A stretch of DNA of 64,000 bases from Sphingomonas insulae (lineage in GTDB: Bacteria; Pseudomonadota; Alphaproteobacteria; Sphingomonadales; Sphingomonadaceae): the NCBI RefSeq assembly GCF_010450875.1, contig NZ_CP048422.1:1705001-1769000 (forward strand), in the 5' to 3' direction. Numbering within the stretch: the first letter of the stretch is position 1; every line of letters starts with the position of its first letter. Under the pieces are notes generated by a model. The model saw only the letters and a program-made list of their open reading frames with translations. It ran no database searches and was not told where the DNA came from. Of this stretch, positions 51,005-60,352 are shown piece after piece. The position numbers were made by a program, and so were the translations under genes.

Positions 51005-52506
51005 CCCCTGCACAGGCGTGGCGACGGCATGGTATCGCGCTGGCGATCGTCGTCGCCGCGGTCCTGCTGCTGTTCCGCGACGACGTCGTCCGGCTGGTAT
51101 CGATCTGGTGGACCAGCACGACCTTCGGGCATTGCCTGTTCATCGGCCCGGTGATCGGCTGGCTGGTATGGCAGCGGCGGCGCGAGCTTGCCGCGCTGAC
51201 CCCGGTCGCATGGTGGCCGGGATTGGCGCTGGTCGGGGCGGGCGGTATCGGCTGGCTGATGGGCGATGCGGGCTCGGTCAGCTTCGCGCGCCAGTTCGGC
51301 GTGATCGTCATGCTGCAGGGCGTGGTGGTGACGCTGCTGGGACCACAGGTCGCGCGCGGGCTGATGTTCCCCTTGTGCTACGCCGTGTTCCTGGTGCCGT
51401 TCGGGGAGGAACTGGAAGCGCCGCTACAGGCGGTGACGGTGCACATCGTCATGCCGTTGCTGCATCTGGTCGGCGTGCCCGCCGAATCCAACGGCGTGCT
51501 GATCCACGCCGGCCGTTATTATTTCGAGGTGGCGGAGGCGTGTTCGGGCGCCAAGTTCGTCATCGCGATGCTGGCGTTCGGCGTGCTGGTGGCCAACGTC
51601 TGTTTCGTCTCGTGGCGGCGGCGCGCCTGGTTCATGGTGGCGGCGATCGTGGTGCCGGTGATCGCCAACGGCCTGCGCGCGTTCGGCACGATCTACGCCG
51701 CGCACCTGACCAGCGTCGAATCGGCGACCGGCTTCGACCACGTCGTCTACGGCTGGCTGTTCTTCGGACTGGTGATGGCCGCGGTCCTCGGCATCGGCTG
51801 GCGTTGGTTCGACCGGGCGCCGGATGCGCCGGTGTTCGATCCGGCGGCGCTGGCACCGCCGCGCCGCGGCCTGCTGGCCTTGCCGCTCGCGGCGGTGCTG
51901 GCCGTCGGCGTAGCGGGCCTCTGGCCGGTGTGGAGCATTGCCATCGCCCATCGCGCGACCCCGTTGCCCGCGCATATCGACCTGCCTCAGGTCGCCGGCT
52001 GGGATCGCGCGCCGCTCAGCCGTGCCGCCCCGTGGCAGCCCTATCATCCCGGCGCCGACCATGTCCTGTTCGGTCGCTACGTCCGCGGCGGCGCGGCGGT
52101 CGACCTCGCTATCGCGGTGTTCGGCAGTCAGGGCGAGGGGCACAAGCTCGGCGCATTCGGCACCGGGGTGATCCGCGAGGAGGATCGCTGGGTCCGCATC
52201 GCGGATGCCGCGCCGATCGCCGGCGGATCGGCGCTGCGGATGACCGCACCGGGACCTGCAGGACATCCGGTGGAGCGCATCGTCGCGACATGGTACGTCG
52301 TCGGCGATACGGTAACGGCGGACGAACGCGTGGTGAAGATCGAGACGATGAAGGCAAGGCTGCTCGGCGGTCCGCAACGCGCGGTGGCGGTGCATCTGTC
52401 GGCGGAGGCGACGCCCGGCCGCGATCCGCGTGCGGACATCGCCGCCTTCGCCGCCGCGCTCGGTCCGATCCCCGCGCTGGGCGACCGCGCCGCCGGGCTG
52501 CGCTGA
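51001..52506 (+). CDS. xrtA: Exosortase A fused to an EpsI-type domain
   Basis: 501 residues. The N-terminal exosortase domain (about 1-270) has eight membrane spans and the full catalytic set: C181 in VAEACSGAKF, R226 in ANGLRAF and H247 in GFDHVVYG. After a short hydrophilic link, one further span (LLALPLAAVLAVGVAGLWPV) precedes the EpsI/DUF3485 domain (about 320-500; WQPYHPGADHVLFGRYV, VERIVATWYVVGD). Exosortases cut PEP-CTERM tails of exported proteins and are tied to exopolysaccharide formation. The fusion is common in sphingomonad clusters. It overlaps its neighbours by 4 and 1 bp. Confidence 0.95.
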   Translation: MTPAQAWRRHGIALAIVVAAVLLLFRDDVVRLVSIWWTSTTFGHCLFIGPVIGWLVWQRRRELAALTPVAWWPGLALVGAGGIGWLMGDAGSVSFARQFGVIVMLQGVVVTLLGPQVARGLMFPLCYAVFLVPFGEELEAPLQAVTVHIVMPLLHLVGVPAESNGVLIHAGRYYFEVAEACSGAKFVIAMLAFGVLVANVCFVSWRRRAWFMVAAIVVPVIANGLRAFGTIYAAHLTSVESATGFDHVVYGWLFFGLVMAAVLGIGWRWFDRAPDAPVFDPAALAPPRRGLLALPLAAVLAVGVAGLWPVWSIAIAHRATPLPAHIDLPQVAGWDRAPLSRAAPWQPYHPGADHVLFGRYVRGGAAVDLAIAVFGSQGEGHKLGAFGTGVIREEDRWVRIADAAPIAGGSALRMTAPGPAGHPVERIVATWYVVGDTVTADERVVKIETMKARLLGGPQRAVAVHLSAEATPGRDPRADIAAFAAALGPIPALGDRAAGLR

Positions 52507-54392
52507 TGTGCGGCATCGCGGGTATATTCCATCCCGGAACGCCCAAGCCCGTGGATCCCGCCCGTATCGCCGCGATGATCGCCGCGCAGGCGCATCGCGG
52601 CCCCGATGGCGAGGGCATCTGGACCGCGCCGGGCGTCGGGCTGGGCCATCGCCGCCTGTCGATCATCGACCTCGCCGGCTCGCCCCAGCCGATGCAGGCG
52701 GGCGCCCTCACGGTCACCTACAATGGCGAAATCTACAACTTCGCCGAACTGCGCGCCGAACTGGAATTGAAGGGCGCGCGCTTCGTCACCGGCGGCGATA
52801 CCGAGGTGCTGCTGCACGGCTGGCGCGCCTGGGGTCCGGCGATGCTCGACCGGTTGAACGGCATGTTCGCCTTCGGCCTTCACGATGCGGACGCGGGGAC
52901 GCTGTTCCTGGCGCGCGATCGCATGGGGGTGAAGCCGCTGCACTATGTCGAACTGTCCGACGGCAGCCTGGCGTTCGCCTCCGAACTGAAGGGCCTGCTC
53001 GCGCATCCCTTGCTCCGCCGCGTGCCGGACGTGACCGCAATCGAAGACTACCTCACCTACGCCTACATCCCCGACGATACGTGCATAGTCGCAGGCGTGA
53101 AGAAGCTGCCGGCGGGGACGTTCCTGCACGTCCAGCGCTGGCAGGGCGTGCCGCGACCCAGGCGCTGGTGGGACGTCAGCTTCGCCGACCGTTCGGCGGG
53201 ATCGGCGAAGGCGCTGGGCGAGGAACTGCTGTCGCGGATGCGCGATGGGGTACGCAGTCGGATGGTCGCGGACGTGCCGCTAGGCGCGTTCCTGTCGGGC
53301 GGCGTCGACAGTTCCGCGGTCGTCGCCCTGATGGCGGAGGCGAGCAAGGCGGCGGTCAAGACCTGCACGATCGGCTTCGATGAGGCGGGACATGACGAAC
53401 GTGCGCACGCCGCCGTCGTCGCGCAGCGGTTCGCGACCGACCATCACGTGAGGGTGGTGCGGTCGGAAGACTTCGGCCTGATCGACACGCTGGTGCATCA
53501 TTTTGACGAGCCGTTCGCTGACGGCAGCGCGCTCGCGACCTATCAGGTCGCGGCGCTGGCGCGGCAGAGCGTTACCGTAGCGCTATCGGGTGATGGCGCG
53601 GACGAGGCGCTGGCGGGATATCGCCGCTATCGCTTCCAGGCAGCGGAGGAACGGGTGCGTGGTTTGCTGCCCGACCGATGGCGGACCGCGGCGTTCGGGA
53701 CGCTGGGACGCTATTATCCCAAGGCCGACTGGGCGCCGCGCCCGCTCCGCGCCAAGGCAACGCTGCTGGCACTCGGAACCGACGGCGACGAAGCCTATGC
53801 GCGTGCCGTGGGGGTGACTGCGCCCGACCTGCGCGCCCGGCTGCTCAGCCCGGAAGCGCGAGCCGGATTGCAGGGCCACCGCGCCGAGGATCGCTACATC
53901 GCCGCGATGCGCGCGGCGCCGGCCCGCGATGCGCTCGACCGGGCGCAATATGCGGACGTCAAGATCTGGCTGCCCGGCGATATTCTGACCAAGGTCGATC
54001 GTACCAGCATGGCGGTGGGGCTGGAAGCACGGGAGCCTCTGCTCGATCATCGGCTGGTGGAATATTGCGCCACCCTGCCGGTCGGAATGCGGTTGCACCG
54101 GGGAATCGGCAAGTGGCTGATGAAGCGCAGTCTGGAACGGTATCTGCCCCGCGACATCCTGTACCGGCCCAAGATGGGGTTCGTTACCCCGATCAGCGCA
54201 TGGTTCCGGGGACCGCTCGCCGCCGAGGCCGAGGGGCTCGCACGATCCAGGACGCTGGTCGAGAGCGGGTGGTTCGACATGAAGACGGTGGCTCGGCTGG
54301 CGGAGGATCACCGGGCCGGACGCATGGATCATGGCCGCACCCTGTGGCAATTGCTGATGCTGGAGCGCAGCGCGAAGCGGCTGTTCGGCTGA
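52506..54392 (+). CDS. XrtA system asparagine synthase-like amidotransferase
   Basis: 628 residues. N-terminal class II glutaminase domain beginning MCGIAGIFHPG with nucleophile C2 and RGPDGEG/NGEIYN motifs; C-terminal synthetase domain with PP-loop SGGVDSSAVVALM (about residue 262), LSGDGADEALAGYRRY and DRTSMAVGLEAREPLLDHRL. It may amidate a uronic acid or another carboxyl group of the polysaccharide or synthesise asparagine; the cluster context favours the first. Last gene of the operon. The ATG overlaps the xrtA stop. Confidence 0.92.
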   Translation: MCGIAGIFHPGTPKPVDPARIAAMIAAQAHRGPDGEGIWTAPGVGLGHRRLSIIDLAGSPQPMQAGALTVTYNGEIYNFAELRAELELKGARFVTGGDTEVLLHGWRAWGPAMLDRLNGMFAFGLHDADAGTLFLARDRMGVKPLHYVELSDGSLAFASELKGLLAHPLLRRVPDVTAIEDYLTYAYIPDDTCIVAGVKKLPAGTFLHVQRWQGVPRPRRWWDVSFADRSAGSAKALGEELLSRMRDGVRSRMVADVPLGAFLSGGVDSSAVVALMAEASKAAVKTCTIGFDEAGHDERAHAAVVAQRFATDHHVRVVRSEDFGLIDTLVHHFDEPFADGSALATYQVAALARQSVTVALSGDGADEALAGYRRYRFQAAEERVRGLLPDRWRTAAFGTLGRYYPKADWAPRPLRAKATLLALGTDGDEAYARAVGVTAPDLRARLLSPEARAGLQGHRAEDRYIAAMRAAPARDALDRAQYADVKIWLPGDILTKVDRTSMAVGLEAREPLLDHRLVEYCATLPVGMRLHRGIGKWLMKRSLERYLPRDILYRPKMGFVTPISAWFRGPLAAEAEGLARSRTLVESGWFDMKTVARLAEDHRAGRMDHGRTLWQLLMLERSAKRLFG

Positions 54393-54478
54393 GGCGGCGT
54401 GGTGAATATTTCCGTCTGTCATCGCGGTGTCACCAAACCCTAACCTGAGGTTTACCAGCGACCTCTAGCTGCCGAACC

Positions 54479-55785
54479 ATGTTCTTCGATCTCGACCTGC
54501 TGCGAGAAGGCTCTGTATCGGTAGCGGCGCGGCCGCGCGGGGTGGCCGATGCCTGCCACGCGACGCAACGCTGGCAGCGGCCATCGATCTCTTTCGTGGC
54601 TCGCCCGACCTCAGGTTGCTGGCGATCGTCGACGATGACCAGCGGCCGGTCGGTGTGATCCGTGAGAATGACGTTCGTAGCATCCTGTTCAATCCGTACG
54701 GCCATGCGCTGATGCAGAACCCGAGCATCGGCGGATCGCTGGATGCCGTGATCCGCCCCTGCGGCATGGCGGACATCGGCCTGTCGACCGATGCCTTGCT
54801 CGCCGCCTATTTGCGGGCGCGTAGCGAAGGCCTGGTGCTGACCCAGGGCGACGCATTCCATTCGGTGATGGATGCGATGGAATTCGAACGGCTGGCGGCC
54901 GAACGACAGACGCAGATGGCGGCCGAGCGCGAGGGCCGGGCAGCGCGGATCGATGCCGCGGGGCAGGCCTTCACGGCCGACGTCGCGGTACTGGCAGGCG
55001 AACTGGCGGACGCGGCGGAACGGATCGGATCGATGGCGTTGTTGCTGGTCGACCGCGCTGGTGCCTCCCGCGACGATGCCGCGTCGGTCGCCGGGGCGAG
55101 CGGCCAGATGGTGACCGCCCTCGACGCGATCGCCGGTCTGGGACGATCGCTGGCGGCGACGCTGGATGCGATCGCCGAGGACACGGCGGAGGCCGACGGC
55201 GTACGGCGCAACGCCCGCGGTGCCATGCAGGTGGCGGGCGAGAGGGTGGCACGGCTGGTCGAAAGCGCGACCGCAGCGGACGACATGCTGCGATTGATCC
55301 AGGGGATTGCGGCGCAGACCAACCTGCTCGCGCTGAACGCCAGCATCGAGGCGGCGCGGGCGGGCGAGGTCGGGCGCGGATTTGCCGTGGTGGCGAACGA
55401 GGTGAAGACGCTGGCGAGCCAAACCGGTACCGCCGCCAAGGACGTGGCGGCGCGGGTCGCCGAGATGCATCATCTGCTGGAAGAGGTGGTGGGCGGCCAT
55501 CGCGTGCTGGACCGGGCAATGGCGACCATTTCGGACACGGGGCTATCGATCGAGGCCGCGCTGGCGCGCCAGAGCGGTGCAACGCGCCAGATCGCCGTGA
55601 ACGTCGAACAGTCGGTCGAGGCGGGCGGTGATATCGGTACGCGGACCGAGGCGATCAGCGGGCAGGCCGCCGCGCTGGGCACAGACGCCGCGGCGCTGGC
55701 GGAGGTGTCGCGCGGGCTCGCCATCACGACCGCGCGCATGCGCACGCGGGCGCAGGCTTTCGTGACGCTGGCCGGCAGCGCCTGA
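54479..55785 (+). pseudogene. Chemoreceptor-like (MCP signalling) gene with CBS-like N-terminus and probable 5' frameshift
   Basis: The intact frame 54616-55785 (TTG start, 389 residues) carries an MCP signalling domain, with hairpin tip [20 protein letters not shown] and [20 protein letters not shown]; it has no membrane span. Before the TTG the same frame stays open back to about 54469 and reads [20 protein letters not shown], which continues into [17 protein letters not shown], a CBS-domain pattern. The only upstream ATG (54479, [20 protein letters not shown]) is in a frame offset so that one missing base near 54555-54565 would join the two. So this is either a recently frameshifted gene, a sequencing error, or a gene starting late. 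I annotate the broken whole; the 3' part may still be expressed. Confidence 0.6.
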
Positions 55786-55792
55786 TCGAGGG

Positions 55793-55978
55793 TCAGCGCA
55801 GCTTGGCGATGGACAGGCCGTCGGCCTTCGTCCGGTCCTTGGTCGATTCCTCGCTGCGGGTCAGCGCCTTGGCGATTGCCTTCAGCGCCATGCCCTTCTT
55901 CGCCAGCGTGTGGAGCTTTTGAATCTCGTCCTGCGTCCACGCCTGACGATGGCGTTCGAAATTCTCGCCTTTCGCCAT
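55793..55978 (-). CDS. Small basic protein, possibly nucleic-acid binding
   Basis: 61 residues, MAKGENFERHRQAWTQDEIQ then KLHTLAKKGMALKAIAKALT. The WTQDEIQKLHTLAKKGMALK stretch looks like a SANT/helix-turn-helix motif, so DNA binding is possible. Function unknown. Its ATG overlaps the stop of the MAPEG gene upstream (TAATG), implying co-translation. Its stop lies 7 bp from the convergent chemoreceptor-like gene. Confidence 0.65.
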   Translation of the reverse strand: MAKGENFERHRQAWTQDEIQKLHTLAKKGMALKAIAKALTRSEESTKDRTKADGLSIAKLR

Positions 55979-56403
55979 TAGAACACCGCCATCGAGGCAT
56001 GGAGGGTGAGCGCGGCGAGCGCGACGGTGGAAGCCATGAATAACATGAAGCGAGGTCCTACCCGGTTCACCGTAGCTTGCACCAGCGAATGTGCGACGCG
56101 CAGGCCGACATATACCCAGGCGATGGCAGCATTGATGCCGTCACCGGTACCCGAGAGCGCGATGACGGTGCAGATGGCGTAGAACAGCGTCGGCTGTTCC
56201 ATCAGGTGATTGTAATTGTGGGCCTTCCACTGGACCTGGGGCGGCAGGGCGCGGTCGGCGTCGGCGGCCTTGCTGCCGACCAATGTGCCGAGGTTGGCGC
56301 CCGCAGCCTTCATCGCCGGCAGCCGGGTGGCCAGCATCCAGACCAGCATCACCAGCGTCCAGGCGATCAGCGCCACCATCGGCCGCAGGATGTCGTTATG
56401 CAT
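55978..56403 (-). CDS. MAPEG family membrane protein
   Basis: 141 residues with four membrane spans. The family pattern is visible in MKAAGANLGTLVGSKAADAD, WKAHNYNHLMEQPTLFYAIC (conserved NxxE/Q-x2-FY) and AWVYVGLRVAHSLVQATVNR. MAPEG proteins are glutathione-dependent or eicosanoid-type membrane enzymes in eukaryotes; bacterial members are mostly uncharacterised. The neighbouring region 56404-56585 has repeat-like GC tracts but no gene. Confidence 0.85.
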   Translation of the reverse strand: MHNDILRPMVALIAWTLVMLVWMLATRLPAMKAAGANLGTLVGSKAADADRALPPQVQWKAHNYNHLMEQPTLFYAICTVIALSGTGDGINAAIAWVYVGLRVAHSLVQATVNRVGPRFMLFMASTVALAALTLHASMAVF

Positions 56404-56585
56404 GATCGTCGACTCCCCGCCTTTTCCAAAAGGCTGCCCGAGTAACGCGCGGCAGGCAAATCATTCTTCCCCCTGGAACGGGGAAGGGGACCGATTGCGT
56501 AGCGAAGGGTGGAGGGGCGCCTTCGGGCGTCGGCCAGGCTGGCTGCCCATCCATCATCGCTCCCCCCGCCGGGGAGGTTATATGC

Positions 56586-57668
56586 TTACTTGTCGAACAG
56601 CTTGCCCCAGCGATGGACCGGGCGGTCCTTCCACAGGCCGCGGTGATAGGCGTCCGACGCCAGCAGCGGCATCACCGAGCCGGCCTCGGCGAAGACCATC
56701 TGTTCGATGCCGGTGTTGACCTTGCCCCAGCTCGCCGCTTCTTGAAGCGTCGAGGACGAGCAGGCGCCGTCGCGAACGTCGGCGACGGTGATCTGCACCG
56801 CATATTTGTGGACCTGCACGTCATCGTGGCCGAGGATCTCGGCGCAGACCACGGTGTCCTGGATGAAGTTCTTCGGCACGCCGCCGCCGATCATCAGCAG
56901 GCCGGTGACGCCGGCCTCGATCTTGATCTGCGTGAGTTCGCGGAAGTCGGCGACCGCGTCGATCATCAGGTAGGGGCGGCCTTCCTTGGCGGCATCGACC
57001 TGATGCTTGACGAGGCCGAAGCCTGCCGACGAGTCGACGAACGCCGGGCAGAAGATTGGCACGTCATGCTCATAGGCGAGCTTGACGAGGCTGTTGTCCT
57101 TCTTGCCGTGCTCGACCAGGTACTTGCCCATCTCGCGGATGAAGGCGCGCGACGAATAGGCGCGCGGCTCGAGCGATTCGGCGATCTCGAAGATCGTGTG
57201 GTCGACGTTCTGGAGCGCTTCCTCGTCGATGTACGTGTCGTAGATGCGGTCGATGTAGAGCGAGCGCAGCGTGTCGTCGTCGGGGATCTCCAGCGCCTGA
57301 TAATGCTTGTGGCCGAGCCCTTCGAAGAAATCCATGTCGACGATGGTCGCGCCGGTCGCGACGATACCGTCGACCATGTTGTTGCGCACCAGCTCGGCAT
57401 ACAGGTCCATGCAGCCGCCGGCCGAGGTCGACCCGGCGATGACGAGGAAGATCGAGCAATCCTTGTCGGCCAGCATCTGGTTGTAGATGTTGGTCGCGCG
57501 GCCGAGGTCGCGGCTGGTGAAGCTCATGTCCGCCATCGCATCGACGATCGGGCGCGCGTCGAAGCTCTTGATGTCGATATGCTTGACCTGCTTCGACAGC
57601 AGTTCGGCCTTACGGGTGTCGTTGATCGGCGCGTTGGCGCCGGCGGTTTTGGTGAGGGTGTCGGTCAT
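56586..57668 (-). CDS. Deoxyhypusine synthase-like enzyme, probable polyamine synthase
   Basis: 360 residues covering the whole deoxyhypusine synthase fold: NAD-binding SIFLVIAGSTSAGG, VDGIVATGATIVDMDFFEGL, FVDSSAGFG and the catalytic Lys K316 in EAASWGKVN. Bacteria lack eIF5A, so such proteins use the same aminobutyl-transfer chemistry on free polyamines. Beside an ornithine decarboxylase gene, condensation of two putrescines to sym-homospermidine is the likeliest reaction; other polyamine or agmatine-derived products cannot be excluded. It is followed upstream by a hairpin that may separate it from the decarboxylase transcript. Confidence 0.85.
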   Translation of the reverse strand: MTDTLTKTAGANAPINDTRKAELLSKQVKHIDIKSFDARPIVDAMADMSFTSRDLGRATNIYNQMLADKDCSIFLVIAGSTSAGGCMDLYAELVRNNMVDGIVATGATIVDMDFFEGLGHKHYQALEIPDDDTLRSLYIDRIYDTYIDEEALQNVDHTIFEIAESLEPRAYSSRAFIREMGKYLVEHGKKDNSLVKLAYEHDVPIFCPAFVDSSAGFGLVKHQVDAAKEGRPYLMIDAVADFRELTQIKIEAGVTGLLMIGGGVPKNFIQDTVVCAEILGHDDVQVHKYAVQITVADVRDGACSSSTLQEAASWGKVNTGIEQMVFAEAGSVMPLLASDAYHRGLWKDRPVHRWGKLFDK

Positions 57669-57734
57669 GGTTCGCCTTTGGCTATCCAGAACCCGTCGTC
57701 ATTCAGTGTTGGGGACGCGGAAACCCAGAAACCG

Positions 57735-57760
57735 CCCCTCCCGCCGGCAAGCGGGAGGGG
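57735..57760 (-). terminator. Hairpin between the decarboxylase and the DHS-like gene
   Basis: Perfect 10-bp stem (57735-57744 with 57751-57760; CCCCTCCCGC and complement) with a 6-nt loop, 28 bp after the decarboxylase stop on the minus strand. A moderately T-rich stretch (GCGGTTTCTGGGTTTCC) follows in the minus direction, so this is a plausible intrinsic terminator or attenuator. Confidence 0.5.
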
Positions 57761-57787
57761 AGAAGATGATCGGCTATAGCGCCGGCG

Positions 57788-59029
57788 TTACAGCTTGACG
57801 ACGTTCGTCGCGCGGCGATCGACCTGCCGGTCGTCCTCGATATAGACCGAGAGCATCGGCTCGTCGGCTACGACGACATTCTCGCTGGCGCCGAAGCCGT
57901 TGAACTGCGTGCGCATTGCCGAGCCATAGGCACCGAGCATGCCGATCTCGAAATAATCGCCGGTGTTCGTGTCCGCGGGCAGCGGGAACGGGCCGGCCAT
58001 GTAATCGAGGTCGTCGCAGGTCGGACCCCAGAACGCGAAATCCATGTCGCGCGCCTCGCTGTCCGGTTCGCGGAGCAACTGCACCGGATACTTCCAGCCG
58101 ATGTGCGCGGCATCGAACAGCGTGCCATAGGCGCCGTCGTTGATGTACAGTTCCGTGCCGCGGCGACGTTCGACGCGAACCACGACCGAGGCATATTCGG
58201 CGCACAGCGACCGGCCCGGCTCCGCCCACAATTCGGCCGAATAGCTGATCGGCAGGCTTTCGAACGCGCGATGGATCGTTTCGAAGAAACGCTCAAGCGG
58301 CGGCGGGGTCATGCCCGGATAGGCCGAAGGGAAGCCGCCGCCGACGTCGATGACGTCGACCGTCACCGCTGCCTCCACGATGGCCGCGCGGGCGCGCTCC
58401 ATCGCGTTGGTATAGGCGTCGGGCGACATCGTCTGGCTGCCGACGTGGAAGCAGATGCCGAGCGCGTCCGCCACCTGGCGGGTCGCCATCAGCAGTTCCT
58501 TCGTCTCGCCGGGGCCGACGCCGAACTTCGAGCCGAGGCTGAGCTTGGCATATTCCGACGAGACGCGCAGCCGGACGCAGAGCGTCAGGTCGGTCGCGCC
58601 GCGGGTGGCCGCCACGATCTTGTCCAGCTCTTCCATGCTGTCGAGCGAGAAGGTCTTCACGCCGTGGCGGAAATACGCCTCGGCGATCGCCTCTTCCGAC
58701 TTGACCGGGTGCATGAAACAGCAGGTCGCCGCCGGCAGCGTCGCCTTGACCAGCCGGACTTCGGCGATCGATGCGGTGTCGTAATGCGTGATGCCATTGT
58801 CCCAGAGCACGCGGAGCAGGTCCGGGCTGGGGTTCGCCTTCACCGCATACATCGAGCGGCCCGGGAACTTCTCGACGAAGAACCGAGCCGCACGCGCGGC
58901 GGCGTGCGGACGAACGAGCGTGACCGGGTCAACCGGGCGCGTTCTGGCGATGTCGATGCCCCCGCGAACAGATGCGGTACGGGCGGTCGAGAGGGGCGCT
59001 AACCCCAGCGCGCTATCGTGCTTGGCCAA
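57788..59029 (-). CDS. Ornithine decarboxylase-type PLP enzyme (alanine racemase fold)
   Basis: 413 residues. PLP Lys in SMYAVKANPSPDLL (about residue 64 of this start), HVGSQTMSP, DVGGGFPSAYPG, AEPGRSLCAEY and the C-terminal active-site Cys in FWGPTCDDLDYM, the ornithine/lysine decarboxylase signature. It makes putrescine from ornithine (or cadaverine from lysine). I chose the TTG at 59029 because GGAGG lies 9-13 bp upstream; an ATG at 59059 lies before that ribosome site and is unlikely. It is divergent from a Ser/Thr dehydratase gene and precedes the DHS-like polyamine synthase. Confidence 0.9.
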   Translation of the reverse strand: MAKHDSALGLAPLSTARTASVRGGIDIARTRPVDPVTLVRPHAAARAARFFVEKFPGRSMYAVKANPSPDLLRVLWDNGITHYDTASIAEVRLVKATLPAATCCFMHPVKSEEAIAEAYFRHGVKTFSLDSMEELDKIVAATRGATDLTLCVRLRVSSEYAKLSLGSKFGVGPGETKELLMATRQVADALGICFHVGSQTMSPDAYTNAMERARAAIVEAAVTVDVIDVGGGFPSAYPGMTPPPLERFFETIHRAFESLPISYSAELWAEPGRSLCAEYASVVVRVERRRGTELYINDGAYGTLFDAAHIGWKYPVQLLREPDSEARDMDFAFWGPTCDDLDYMAGPFPLPADTNTGDYFEIGMLGAYGSAMRTQFNGFGASENVVVADEPMLSVYIEDDRQVDRRATNVVKL

Positions 59030-59168
59030 TTCAAGGGACCTCCAATTGCCTTTCGGCATACGGTGACAAAAGCTGCCTTGCGGTTGGAAGTCCCATGGGG
59101 CAGCGGAAGCGCGATCTATGGTCGTCCGACCCCCGTGTAAAGTGGCTTGGACCACGAAAGGACAGATA

Positions 59169-60128
59169 GTGACGATTTTGCGACAGCCGACACGCGCAGG
59201 GGTGCGGGATGCCGCCGAAAAGATCGCCCGCATCCTGCCGCCGACCCCGCTTTATGTTTGCGAAATCAAGGGGATAGATGTCGCTTTCAAGGCAGAATCG
59301 CTGCAACCGGTCGGGGCGTTCAAGATTCGCGGGGCGTGGCATCGGCTAACCGCGCTGGACGAGGCGGCGCGCCGCCGCGGGGTCGTCGCCTTTTCATCGG
59401 GCAATCACGCACAGGGTGTCGCTTGGGCGGCGAAGCGACTCGGTATGGCCGCGACGATCGTGATGCCGGCCGATGCACCGCGCGCCAAGCTGGACGGCAC
59501 GCTGGCGCTGGGCGCCGAGGTGGTGCGTTACGACCGGGCGACCGAAAGTCGCGAGGCGATCGCCGGGCGGCTGGCCGAGGCGAGGGGCGCGACGCTGGTG
59601 CCGAGCTTCGATGATCCGTGGATCATCGAGGGGCAAGGCACTGCCGGTGTCGAGGCGGAGGCGCAGATGGCGGTGCTGGGGCTGGCGCCGGTCGCACGGG
59701 CGGTGGTGCCGTGTGGCGGCGGCGGCCTGTCCGCTGGGATCGCACTGGCGCTGAAGGATGCCGCGATCACCGTGGTCGAGCCCGAGGGCTGGGACGATAT
59801 GCGCCGGTCGCTGGAGGCGTCGTGGATCGAGCCGGTGGGTGACAATCCGCCGCCGACCGCCTGCGATGCGCTGCAGACGATGCGAGTATCGCCACTGACG
59901 TTCGATGTGCTGTCGCGGCGCGATGCCATGGGCGTCGCCGTGAGCGAGGCGGAAACGGCAGCGGCACAGCGGTGGGCCGCAGAGCACCTGCGGCTGGTGG
60001 TGGAGCCGGGCGGCGCGGTCGCGCTGGCCGCGGTGCTTGCGGGCAAGGTCGCCGTGGAGCCGGGCTTGCTGGTGGTGTTGTCCGGAGGGAACGTCGACAT
60101 CCATGCCTATGCAAGGGCGATCGGCTGA
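59169..60128 (+). CDS. Threonine/serine dehydratase-like PLP enzyme
   Basis: 319 residues, fold type II PLP enzyme. The PLP Lys is in LQPVGAFKIRGAWHRL (residue about 43), with the SSGNHAQGVAWAAKRLGM phosphate loop region, PCGGGGLSAGIALAL and LSGGNVDI near the C-terminus. No ACT regulatory domain follows, so it is the short catabolic or racemase-like form; threonine deaminase or serine racemase activity are both possible. The GTG at 59169 follows AAAGGACA and gives the usual N-terminus. Confidence 0.88.
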   Translation: MTILRQPTRAGVRDAAEKIARILPPTPLYVCEIKGIDVAFKAESLQPVGAFKIRGAWHRLTALDEAARRRGVVAFSSGNHAQGVAWAAKRLGMAATIVMPADAPRAKLDGTLALGAEVVRYDRATESREAIAGRLAEARGATLVPSFDDPWIIEGQGTAGVEAEAQMAVLGLAPVARAVVPCGGGGLSAGIALALKDAAITVVEPEGWDDMRRSLEASWIEPVGDNPPPTACDALQTMRVSPLTFDVLSRRDAMGVAVSEAETAAAQRWAAEHLRLVVEPGGAVALAAVLAGKVAVEPGLLVVLSGGNVDIHAYARAIG

Positions 60129-60352
60129 TTCGCGACAAGCCCCCCAAGGCAGCACCCGAAGGCCGAAAGTCACGAAAGTCTCACTCGTGAAGGGGTCGGA
60201 GGCCCCCGTCGGGGTTGAGAAACAGCGTGGCGCCGGATCGGGGCCACACCGGGTGTTTCACACCTTTTCCAAATAGGACAGCGCCGATTTGCGCGCGGGT
60301 CGGGTGCTGACGCACCCTCGACTTCCGGCTACGGACGCGGCAGTCTGGCGGC

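Noticed and set aside
57735..57760. Possible riboswitch upstream of the DHS-like gene
   Set aside because: Only a simple 10-bp hairpin is present, without conserved aptamer elements; terminator or attenuator is the simpler reading.
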